A stretch of DNA of 60,000 nt, taken from Adiantum capillus-veneris (Eukaryota > Streptophyta > Polypodiopsida > Polypodiales > Pteridaceae). The translations under genes and the position numbers were made by a program. Positions 11,872-24,300 of the stretch are shown one piece after another. Under the pieces are notes generated by a model. It saw nothing but the letters and a program-made list of their open reading frames with translations, was not told the DNA's origin and searched no databases. Position 1 is the stretch's first letter. Every line of letters begins with the position of its first letter. The stretch lies in contig CM043952.1 in assembly GCA_014529385.2 (NCBI GenBank), forward strand, positions 70,238,299 through 70,298,298, given 5' to 3'.

Positions 11872-14800
11872 ATTGATTGCTTGCAGGATATCAGACAGTA
11901 GTGTTGAGTTCAGAAGTGGCTGACGAGATACCAACACTAGATGAACAAGATGCTTCATCAATGGTTGTAGCACCTGATTTTACATGTGGGATCGGTTCAG
12001 CACTTCTGCCAGATTATCCTTGGGGAACAACACACTTCATATCAAAAGGTAGTACACCATGTTTTCTAAAAGTACAGTGCATGTGATGAGGTATACCATG
12101 TCTGCAAGTTGTAGCTAGTATAGGCAAAAAACACAAGTCTGTCCAAAAGAAACCGTACAAACTAGCACGCTATGCTGAACAGGTCTGTCCAAATTATGAT
12201 CTAGTATGCTATGCTTAACTGTGAATCCATGTTCTTAAAATTTTCTTCAAAGGTTGAAGTGTGCTTCAGAAATATTAAGAATTAGAGATAGGCAGAAAGT
12301 ACCAGCTTGATGTCGTGATATTTTGTTATAGCTTATCATATGGACAGCTTAGTTGACAGTGGATGGATTCAGTAACCTGTTTGTGCTGCTGAAATGAGGT
12401 CAACTCCCTTGATCATGTCATTTTCTGAATACAAGGGAAAGATTGAAAGAGTTTTACAGAATATTGAAGCTCTTAAGATGGGATGGTTTTCAATTTGACC
12501 CCGCCTCTACATCTCAATTCACTTGGACCTATTTGCTGCTTAAGTTGCAAAAATCAAAACATTTTGTAGCAGTACCATGATTGATGTATTGAGGGGTAGA
12601 TTGCTGGCTAGGTTTGTAAGAGAGTTGCCAGGTGTGGCTAATAAAGTGGTGGCCAGTTTGTCAACTGCCACCATTCATGCGAAGGTAGAGTGGGGATGCT
12701 CCACATTGGTGCGTTTGAACAATGCTATATGCCCATTAATGAGCTCTAGGGCCATGCTATCACATGTAAACTCAATCTGTGTGCCATGTAAACTTTCTGT
12801 AGAGCCCAACTGTTGAAGTAAGTCTTAAGAAAACAAAAGGGTTCATGGTTTGAAATCTTGTTTGTAGAACGTGTACATTTGCACAGATCCATTCGTCTAG
12901 AGTCAGATTGTGCATAACCTTTTTCTTTGCAACTGCCTCTAGGAGGTGTAACTGGGTGTTAATACACTATAATGGGCAGCTAATGGCATCGGCAGATATC
13001 CTAGGACACATAGTCCTCATGTATCTGGTCTTGTGTCTATTGGATCAGGAAAGCATGAGAAGTGCACCAATGTGTTATTTAAAATCATTACTTTCAGCAG
13101 GTAAAAAATTGGGCTCTTGAAGGGAAACAAAACTAAAGTCATTAAGAAGTATAAAAAAAGAGGTCACCCTGCTTATGGAGTGCTATGGGATTGGAGAGCA
13201 TTTGGCATGTTTTCATTGGAAGGTCGCCCCAAGCAGTTGGCTCCCTAATATTCTGTTGGCAGGCTGGCAGCTCATATTTGGAGCCTCAGAGAACGTTCTT
13301 GATACTTATGCTTTTCCTGCCCCTTTATGGCCTTAAGCTGGCTCAAAGTTATGGTGTCCCTGCAAACAAGTAGAATTATTCAGAAATATTTAATGGATTG
13401 GCTAATTCCTCTTTGGAAAAATTGGGGGGTTGGGCTGTCCTCACCTCCCATCTGCAACATGGTGCCAATCCTGGGACTTCATCACAGGGCGTTTCTAAGC
13501 TGCCTGCCTTCTAAGCTGTGTCTTCACATCTCACTTCCGGCAGTGCCGTTCGTCCTTGGGACGCCTTCTTTAATATTGTACAGTGTGTTGTATCGTGTAG
13601 CAATATACGATCATATAGTACAGTGTATTTGCATGATATGGGCATTCGTACATCATACAGAAACTGTTGTAGGAAGAAAGTTTCTATCTTTTGGTATCAT
13701 GCATGAGGAGCGCACTTTAGGCTGTAAAAAGTGCTGAGAGATCTAGGGGCTATGAAACTCGGAGGTTGTTTCTCTTACACCTTCTCTAGGTCTCCATTCA
13801 AGAAGGTAGATTTGACATTTATTTGATACATGGCCATCCATGATGAGCTCCTAGAGCTATTACTATCCCAAATAGTGGCCATACATGCAGTCAGTGCAAA
13901 GGTCTCGTCGGTTGAGTCAATCCGGGATTGCTGAGAAAAGCCCTCAATTACAAGTCAAGCTTTGTGCTTATCCTAGGAGCCATTTGATTTTGTATTGTTC
14001 AAGGTTGCATTCCAAAAGCATATTTATCATTCTTCCCATACCGTGCAATAAATTACGTATTAGTATCCAATACTTTACGTATTGGTTGTTATTTATACAC
14101 ACACAAATACACATGCATGTATGCTTGCATGTATCTAGGGTTGTGTACATATGATGTATACATGCATGTGTGTATGTATACATGCATTTACATGTATGCA
14201 AGCATGCATAAGTAAATATGCACGTCTATTTGTATTCAATACCTAACGAATTTTTCAAACTGGTAGTGATTACCCATGTTGCATAATGTTTTTCAATGTT
14301 TTTTTCGTACTGTACTTATCGTACCTATCTACCTTGAATTTGTCATGTGGAGTAACTTAACACCAATGACCTTTCGCTTCTTTGGTCTTGGAACCAACTC
14401 CCAGGTATCTTTTTTCTAAATGAAAACAATCAAGGCTTGGATAGGCTCTTTCCACTTTGGCTACAAAAAGGGATTTTGGTAGAGAGAGGTTCTCTGTTCC
14501 TTGTGATCGTAGTCATCAATGAGCAATGGACACATAGTAAAGCCCCATCCATTTCAAAGTTTTGTAAACGTTGAGACTATCTTTCAGTACTTTGAGTACT
14601 ACAATCTAGAAGAATCTTACTTGCATAATGCATTGAAACTTCAAAGAATGTTCAAAAGCTTCCTAGGAAGCTTTATAGGTTCACCATATGGAGAAGCAAT
14701 TGGAGTATAATCATTCTTAGCACTAGTGTCTAAACCATCATCTACAAGATCTACAAGATCATGAGGTGAAATTCCAAATTATCTCGAGATGTTGGGGGAG

Positions 14801-17800
14801 AGGAATCATAGAAGGGCTCATCCATAGGAGGATTCATCGATGGGATCATGAAGTAGAGGCAATATCGAGGATAAAGTGGAGGACTAGGTAATCGAAGGCC
14901 CTCTCAAGTACATGCTTGTTAGAATCTCTTGGCAAACTATAATATCCTTTTGTTTCAGGCTATAAAAACCGTAGCCTTTGGAAAGAGTTTTGTAGTGGAC
15001 AAAAATCAAATTGTGGGACTTGGAATCAAGCTTCCCTCTTTGTTTTTGAAGATCATGGACATAGGCATCACTTCCAAAAATATAGAGATGTGTCAGATGT
15101 TACGGAATTGGAGAATAGGTTGAATCAAGCTTTCACACTTGCACAATCCTTTGTTCTTTCCTTGCGATAATGAATACAACTTTGCATTATTGATGGGTCC
15201 TATTAGTTACTTGAAGAGAGAAGGGGAATGAAGTCGAGGTGGAGGTCGGTGTTGGGGAATGGGGTCGGGGCAAGGGTCCAGACGGAAAAATAGGGAACGA
15301 GGTCGGTGCCTAGAACGACAAAAATAGAAATCATTGTTTCTCTTTTTTTTTTGAGCTACATGTATGTACCGTAGAGTTAAGAACACTTTGAGCATCGAAT
15401 TGCACCAAAGTAAACAAGAAACATAACTCATAATAGCAAAATATGCCAATAAAACATTGATGGGGTGATGGCGAATACACGTAGGTAATTACATGCCTTA
15501 CGAGCTCAAAATGGCAAATGATAAAGAGGCAAAAGCCTAACTAGGGAGAGTGTGGGCCCACAATAAAACATCAAGCCCCGGAATCTAGTGCTTGCCTCAT
15601 TAGAAGGTGGAATATGAATCTCCACATCTTGAAAGTCGAAGTCATCAAGGATGAGATCAGGAGCCATCTCTACTTGTGCCTCTCCCTCTGAATGCTCATT
15701 GGACAAAGTGGCCTCACCTGTGCTATCTCCCACTCAGTGAAGGGGTCTCCGTTCTTTGTTTGTCCCTTGCAAAGCATGTGCAAGTTAGAGCTCACAAATA
15801 CTAAATCATTGGTCCTTTGGACCCCTAGATGGTTCCTTTTCCTAGAGATACCGTGGTTGTACACACTTCAAAGTTGCTCCTAGCAACTAGAGCTCAAGGC
15901 TTGGCCAGGACTACGAACAACAAATTGCTGCAACTCAAGCTCATCTCATCCATAATCCTCCACCATGGTGGCGGTCCTCATCTACCACAAGCTTGTGGAG
16001 CTTGTGAGTCGTCCGAACCATGGCCTCATAGACTTTGCCTATGCATGGTTGTATGCCATCAATGACACGAAGTAGGTGGACAATGGGCTTCACCATAGCA
16101 TCAAGCGTCTTCACCTTCTTCCACCATTTGGTATCGTCAGCCCGGGCTCTACATTCTCTGCCACCCGCTATGGAAGACTCTCGCATGCAGCTATACTCAT
16201 CTCTAAGGAATATCCCTCTCAGTGCTCCACCTCAAGTGGACAAGCGGCCAAGCATCAGGAAGTTGTAGGCAAACTAAATTTTTGAATACTTCAAGAGGGA
16301 GAGAGAGCTACGCTTTGAGAACTCATGCCTCACCTTTTGGTGGTTGAGGAAAAAGGTGACCAGATGGTTGACCTCGGTAGGTGCAATCCATGACAATGCC
16401 CCTATGTCCTTGAGAAGGTTTTCGAGGCAATGCGCCATGAAAAATGAGAAGATGATTTGCGGATCCATGCACGCGATGATAGCCCCAACAGCCCTATTTG
16501 ATGCTTCTCCATTTGCAATCATGCCCACTACATTCTCAAGCCCAACGATCTCAATGGTCATCGTCCATTCGGCCACAAGCACGTTAGCGGCCTTTCCACT
16601 ACCGGATGCATCATGAGAGTTGATAAGTACGTCTCTCTTCGAGAATAGGCCACTACTCCATGGATAGATCTCTTGCGAGGGTCTCTCCATCCGTCAACAA
16701 TGAGGGAAACCCCATTGATAGCCCATAATTCCTTTGTTGTCTCCGTGGTTTGCTCTACATTCTGCTTCTCCCTATCAATCAAGGACGTACAGAGTGTCTC
16801 CGATGATGGGGGCACATAAGTGGGCCCATACTCCCCAACGCTTGTAACTATGGTGTAGAACCTATTACAAATAGAGAAGTTCTATTAGTATCAATCAAAG
16901 TGGCCTTCCAATGTTGCATAGAATTTGAAATTTTGCACGCATTGAGCCACATTTAAGGCGATGTGGTTGTGGTAGAGGAAGAGAGCGATTGACCTATCCA
17001 CTGCTTCCTTCAATCAATTCTTGTTGAGGGTGGATTGGTGACGTGGACGATTGGCAACGAAGACCCTCAATGCGGAAGGAGCATGATGATGTGCTTGAGA
17101 GCCCGAAGGCTCCTCAAAATTGGAGCCACCATCCATCTCCATCAGCACCAATTGCTCTCGCGGTCCCGTCATGGTGGAGGGATCAACAGCAACACGCCAG
17201 CCTCTCTTTGCTGCCTTGACGACCTCAAGCACCTTGAGCTTCTCAAGAAGCTCTGCTTTTTTCTCGGGGGTGACACGTGCAAAACTTCACGTGGACACTA
17301 TGGTGTCGGTGCTTCTCTTGTAGAAGCAAAGCTTGCAAGTCCAAGCTCTTGCACTACCACCTTGGCCTCTACCACCGGAATTCCCCTCATCCCACCATGT
17401 CTATATCGACGGGCCGTCTTCGAGAGGTGCCGACTTGAGAAGACACCATTGATGCGGAATCGATAAATAAATAAATAAATAAATATATATATATGTGGAT
17501 GGATGGATGGATAGATAGATAGATAGATAGATAAAATGTTATATTAACGTCTTTAAAAAGCCAAAATGACCTATGAGACCAATCTGTTACAAAATGTTGA
17601 ATGTAGTACCATGCCTGGGTACAAAAGAACTAGAACAAAGATACTACTACTAGAATTAATCCTCATCTGCACTCTGGATATGGAGAGAGTATGGCTCGAA
17701 TCCTCTGCTGTAATCTCCGTCGATGTTGTGTAGCCCCTCTCCTCAATCGTGGCCGTTTGGATCTCCGTAGCTCCAGTGCTCGGTCATTGAGAGTGCCGGT

Positions 17801-19972
17801 AGTGGTCGAATGAGTGTCGGCCGAGCTCTGCAGTGATGGCTGCTCCTATGGCTATCCCATATCTAGTGAAAATAAATCTGTAATGTATCTCTGGGACTGT
17901 CTCTCTCTATCTCTCCCAGTAAAGTGTCTCTATATCTGTGTAACTCAAGTAGATATAGCCCAAGACATCTTTGATCCTCATAACTCATGACCCTAGAGAA
18001 AGGACCGAAACCCTCTCTGAATAAGCAATGGAAACGGCCCTATATCTCATAGTACATTGTGCAATGACATATGTAATGTAGATTTGTCTCTGGCTCTAGC
18101 TGGCATAAGCGGCATATCCTGCTGTCTGCTAGTATTCCTCTGAATCTACCACTCTCAATCTCGAGCTGATGTGAGGATGTGTGTATCTGACCAATGACAC
18201 ACCACAAACCATGAGAGATAGGTGTGTCCATGTAGCTGGGTCGAATCACAAACCCATCTCCTGTGAGGTGGAGAAGATGCGCTCTATAGAAAGACATCTT
18301 CGTGCCCAACTCTTGTGGCGGCTCTATCCATGTCCTCCAGGTATCCAGCTGGATCAGGTGAATTAAAATAATATATTAACGTCTACAAAAGGCCAAAATG
18401 ACCTATGAGACCAAACTGATTACTATGGTGAGTCTAGTACCAAGTCTGGGTACAAACAAAGAAAACTACAAACTAGAAACTGAGATAGGAGTGCTACCGA
18501 CTCCTATGGGTGGCTGGTAAGCTGAGCAATGGTATAATGCCACAAAGGTACAAAGTGGGGATAAGTGTCACCATGATACAATATAGCAGTAGCATGAAGC
18601 CTATCTTGATCGACACTTTGGGTGTCGTGCTAGAATCTTGTGGATCCTCTGTCGCAATCTCTGTCGGTGCTGCGTGGCTCCCCTCCTTAGTCGTGTTCGT
18701 CTCGATCTCCCCAACTCTATAGCTCGGTCAATGAGAGTACCGTTGGTGTGTGTATGGGTGGGAACCGAGCTCTATGGTGGTGGTGTCCCCTTTGCCTCTG
18801 TGGTACTCGGACTGAAGAAATCTGAGATGCGTCTCTGGGACTGTCTCTGTCTATGCCCTCTCAATAGAGAGTCTCTATGTCTCTTTATCTCAAGTAGAAA
18901 TAATCCGAGACATCTCTGATCCTGATATCTCATGACTCTTATTTAACGAGTCAAAACCATCTCTGAATAAACAATGAAAGCGTCCCCGTATCTCATAGTA
19001 GACTGTGCAGGGACATATGTAGTGAAACTCTCTCTGGCTCTGCATGGCATGAACAACATATCCTACTGTTTGCTGGTATGCCTGTGAATCTACCTGTCTC
19101 AATCCCAAGCTGGTGTGAAGATGTGCGAATCTGGCCTATGGCACATCGTAACCCATGAGATAGATGTGTGTCCATGTAGTTGGGCCGTGTGACAAATCCG
19201 TCTGTCGTGAGTTGGAGAAGATGCTCTCTATAGAAAGCCCTCTTCGTACCCAACTCCTGTGATGGCTCTATCCATGTCCTCCTGGTATCAAGCTGGATAA
19301 GATCCTGCCAAATGAGTCTAGTAATCTCCGTGTATGAGAAATGAAATGATATATTAACGTCTTCAAAAGGCCAAAATGACCTATGAGACCATCAGATACA
19401 AAGTGGTGAATCTAATACAATGTCTGAAGTACAAGTACAAAAAGTACTGAAAGTAAAAATAAAAAATGAAAACTGAAATGAAGTGTGAAATGTGAAATGT
19501 GAAGATGTAGAATAGGCCCTCAATGACAATCTGGGTGTCGTGCTAGAATGCCTCTGATCCTCTGCTGGAGTCTTTGTCGATGTAGTGTGCTCCTGTGTCT
19601 CGGTCGTGGTCGTCTCGATCTCCCGACCTCAATCGCCCTGTCAATGAGGGTGCCTCTGGTATGAATGCGGGTACAACCCTGTGCTGGTGGTTGGTCTCTT
19701 GGCTCCCTCGATCCAAAGAAATCTGTGATCTGTCTCTGCGACTGTCGTACTCCATGTCTCCCCAACAGACTGTCTCTATGTCGGTGTAGCTCAAGTAGAT
19801 ATAAGCCAAGGCATCTCTGGTCCTGATATCTGATGACTCTATCTAGGGGTCCAAAACCCTCCCTGAATAAGCAATGGAAGCGCCCTCGTATCTCATAATA
19901 CATAATGCAGTGGCATATGTAGTGTAGCTCTGTCTCTGGCTCTCTACCGCATAGTTGACATATCCTAGACTC

Positions 19973-20044
<72 letters not shown>

Positions 20045-21232
20045 TGAAATGAAATGTTATATTAACGTCTTCAAAAGGCCAGAATGACCTATGAGACCAA
20101 ACTGATACAAAAGTGGTGAATCTGTTACAATGTCCGGGTACCTTAGTACTAAAGTACTAAGTGTGAAAGCGTGAAAATAAATGTGAAAAACTAAATACAA
20201 ATTATTAAATAAACTTCTAAGGAGCATTCTGGTGAAGTGTGCTTCTGCATCTCGGTCGTGGTCGTATAATGGTTCTAATCCTTTGCTGTAGTCTCCTCCG
20301 GTGAAGTGTGCTTCTGCATCTCGATCGTGGTCGTCTCGATTTCCTAAGCTCAATCGCCCTGTCAATGAGGGTGCCTTCGGTATGAAAGTGGGTACCTTTG
20401 TGCTGGCTGCTGGCCTCTTGCTTCTCCTTCCACTCCTGCTTCTCTCGATCCGAAGAAATCTGTGATCTGTCTCTGAGGCTATAGTGCTCTTTGTCTTCTC
20501 ATTAGATTATCCTTGTGCCGATGTAGTTCCAGTAGGTACAAGCCTAAGCATCTTTGATCTTGGTATTGCATGACTCTATCTAGAGGTCCAAAGCCTTCTT
20601 TAAATAGGCAATGGAAATGCCCACGTATCTCATAGTATACGGTGCAATGGCATATGTAGTGTAATTCTGTCTCCGGCTCCATTCTGCATAACTTGCAAAT
20701 TCTGCTCTCAGGTGGGATTCCCCTAAATTTGCCAAATTCAATTTCCAGCTGATGTGAGGATGCACGAATCTGACCAATAGCACATCTCAAACCATGAGAC
20801 AGGTGGGTATCCATGTAGCTCGGGCGAATCACAAATCCATCTTCAGATGGCTGTAGGAAGTTTTCTTTGTAGTCGGCCATCTTCGTGCCCAATTCTTGTG
20901 TAGGGTCTACCCATGTCCTCTTAGTATCCAACTGTATAATATCCTGACGGATGATTTTATTAATCTCCGTTCGTGTAATTGCCAGTGATGGAGCCGCAAG
21001 AGAGTATTGGAAGGGGGGTAATCTTTCCATACTGAACCCGTGTCTTTGAAACCACGAGGACAATTGCGCATACCAGCATGATGTATCCCCTTTCATTGCT
21101 AATTGTCGAGAAGATTCGAGGGCCAGTCTAGTATATCGGCAATTATTTGTATCCCACAAACCATGTATAAAGGACACTGATCTGGTAAGAGCTTCAATTT
21201 CTATCGGAGGGGCAGCTAGGTAATCGCGTGTG

Positions 21233-21318
<86 letters not shown>

Positions 21319-24300
21319 AATGAAATGTTATATTAAACGTCTTCAAAAGGCCAAAATGACCTATGAGACCAAACTGATACAATCCTTGTGGATCTGATAC
21401 AATGTCTTGGTAGAAAATAAAATGAAGTAAAATAAAAGCTAAAATGAACATTAGTGTTCGAGGATGTCCAACATCAGGCGTTGTGCAAGGATGTACTGCA
21501 TCGGGTGCTGAAGAGCATCGTCAATATCTGCCTCTATAAATAGTCAATTGGACGTCTCCCATGTCGTGCTAGAATAGTCTTGATCTTGTGATGGAGCCTG
21601 TGTCGATCTCGTGTGGCCCTTGTAGACGTGGGCGTCTAGCTCTCCCAAGGTCAATGTCTTTGTCAGTCAATATTCCTCTGGTATAGGTGGACTTTGAAGT
21701 CTACTGCGAAGCTTGCTCATCTGACTGTCGAGTCTCTGCTCTGAAGAAGTCAGTGATCACCCTCTGAGAATGTCTCCCATTGTCTAATCTCCTCAAGAGA
21801 CTCTCCTTGTGTCTGCGTAGCTCTAGCAAAAACAACCCGAGGCATCTTTGATCGTGATATCTCATGACTCTAGCTAGTGGTCCAAAGTCCTCTTTGAATA
21901 GACAGTGAAAACGGCCCAGTATATCATAGTATACCAAACAATGACATATGTGATGTAACTCTGTCTCTGGCTCTATATAACACAACTGGCAAATCTTGGC
22001 CTCTGCTCTCCTAAATCTACCAGTCTCAATCTCTAGCTGATGCGATGATGTGCGCATGTGACCAATAGCACATCGTATCCCATGGGATAAATGAGTGTCC
22101 ATATAGGCAGGTCTTATCACATATCCATCTTCTATGAGGTGGAGAAGATGCTTTCTGTAGAAAGCCATCTTCGTGTCAAGCTCTCGTGTCAGCTCTGTCC
22201 ATATCCTCCTAGTGTCTAGCTGGATCAAATCCTGTCTGATGAGGTGGGTAATCTCGGTCCGTGTGAGGGACAAGGAGAGTGCATCCAGCAAGCATTGGAA
22301 AGGGGGTAGTCTGTCCATACTAAACCCATGTAGCTGAAACCATGATGTAATCTGTGCATACCAACAAGACGTTTCTCCCTGTGAGGCAATCTATCATGAA
22401 GACTCAAAAGCTAGGCGAGCATATCTAACCTTGGGGAGATCCTAGATATTGTGTATAAAAGATACGGATCTGGTAAGTGCCTCTATTACCAGCAGGGGAG
22501 AAGCAAGAGTAAATAGAGTCTAGATTGCAGTAGATACTAGATAGTAGAGGGAGCTTGAATCTTCAAGCTTGAGCAATGAGCCTTGAAGGGAGCTTGACTC
22601 TTGAGCCTTGTTGCAATTTTCAAGCAAGGAGCTTGAAGGCCGAAGTGGCAACGGATCTTGAGGCTTGAAGGCCCAAGTGGCAAGGAGCTTGAACCTTGAA
22701 GCAATGAAGGGAGCTTCTCATTTGCAAGTGAGGTTGAGGCTTGAGCATTGCAATGAGGAGGCCTCCTTTTGTAGGCCTCCAAAAATGCACCTAAATGAGT
22801 CCCTAAAGAGGTGTAAAGGGCCCTACCCCGCCCCCCCTGGCCCAAAAAAAAAAAAGCATGTTTTTAGCCGTTCCACATGTATTTTTTTTGGCTGCTGGCC
22901 GTTCCGGTCAGTGTTACCCACCGGCTGCGGTTTGGAACGGCATTCCCTATGACCGGCCTGAAAATGACCGTTCTTGGCCGCCCCTTATTGGTTCCTGGCC
23001 CTAGGGCCCCATTCCACATTTTGGTGTTTCTATGAGTTCATTAAGTTTGGGCCTTGTAATAATGACTTTGACATGACTTCAAAATACGTCATTTAAAAGT
23101 ATTTGTTTTAGTAATTTATGTGGAGAGAGAGTTTCTGCGTGAAAGTGCTGCATATGCCTACCCAGGTTTCCGATTGTGGTGGAAACTGGTTGTATTGGAC
23201 TTCCCTAAACTAAATCTACATGCTTGTACTGCTAGATGCAACCGAAGTGTAATAACATCTGTGAGAATGTGTGTACAAACCATTTATGCAAGAGGGTTCC
23301 AAAACTGGAAAACTTATCTAATGGACTTGTCCAGGCATGTTGGTTCTACAATTAGGCTCACAAAATGGCCGGTCCTAAATCCCCTAGGCTCTATAACACT
23401 ACTATGTACAAGATTGGCTGCGGAAGTCGACATAGCATGTCCACGTGGCCCACAGAGCCATGTGCATGTGACAAAATGTGTGCCAAGGAAGCCAAAGTTG
23501 TACGAGCATGGCTGAGTTTCTGAATAGTCATGGCAGCTGCCTCTGTCCACACTGACCTAGGTAGCTCTCAACACTTGAGCATCTTCCGGGTCATCTCAGT
23601 CGCAGTCCTATTCTTCGCTTTAGCCTTCTTCTTTTCGGTTGTAGAAGACTGAGTCAAAGCCTTGGAGCCACTTTGGTGAAGAAACAATTTGCTCCTCCTG
23701 GTCAAGTGCCATGGGAACTATCTCCTCATATGTGATGGTGTTCAATGTCAAGACGCCCACCTCAACATGAAATGATGTAAAACAGAAGCCATCAGTAAAA
23801 CATTCCTCTTTGTTGCGAAAAAGCAGTGTCTTGAACAAGCACCAATCAACAATGAAATGATGTAAAACAGAAGCCACCAGCGAAACATTCCTCTTTGTTG
23901 CGAAAAAGCAGTGTCTTGAACAAGCACCAATCAACGATCTTACTCCTGAGCACGCTATAGCTCTGAAACCATGTAAAACAGAAGCCACCAGCAAAACATT
24001 CCTCTTTGTTGCAAAAAAGCAGTGTCTTGAACAAGCACCAATCAACAATCCTACTCCTGAGCACACTATGCTCTGATACCATGTCAAAGTGGGAGCAGCA
24101 ACTAATCGGATGATGAAAGGGTCTGTGACCGTTGTGATGACACTGCTCTCCGAGTATGGACTCCAGCAACCCACAGTACATCTCCCTCAGGATCAGCCAC
24201 CAATGGCTGTGGAGCCCTCCACCCAACTACATCTCCCTCTAGGGCAGCATGGCAGCCCAAGGAGATGTGGAGAGGACAGATTGGGGGTAGCCAAGTCAAA

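Noticed and set aside
13327-13737. 136-codon + strand ORF in the giant intron
   Set aside because: No homology recognised, composition like its surroundings, overlapped by another frame.
17536-22515. Regularly spaced repeats suggesting a CRISPR-like or satellite array
   Set aside because: Units are unequal, diverged LINE 3' ends each with its own truncation point, in a plant nuclear genome.
23120-23515. 131-codon + strand ORF
   Set aside because: No recognisable domain, no splice context, lies between transposons; treated as chance.
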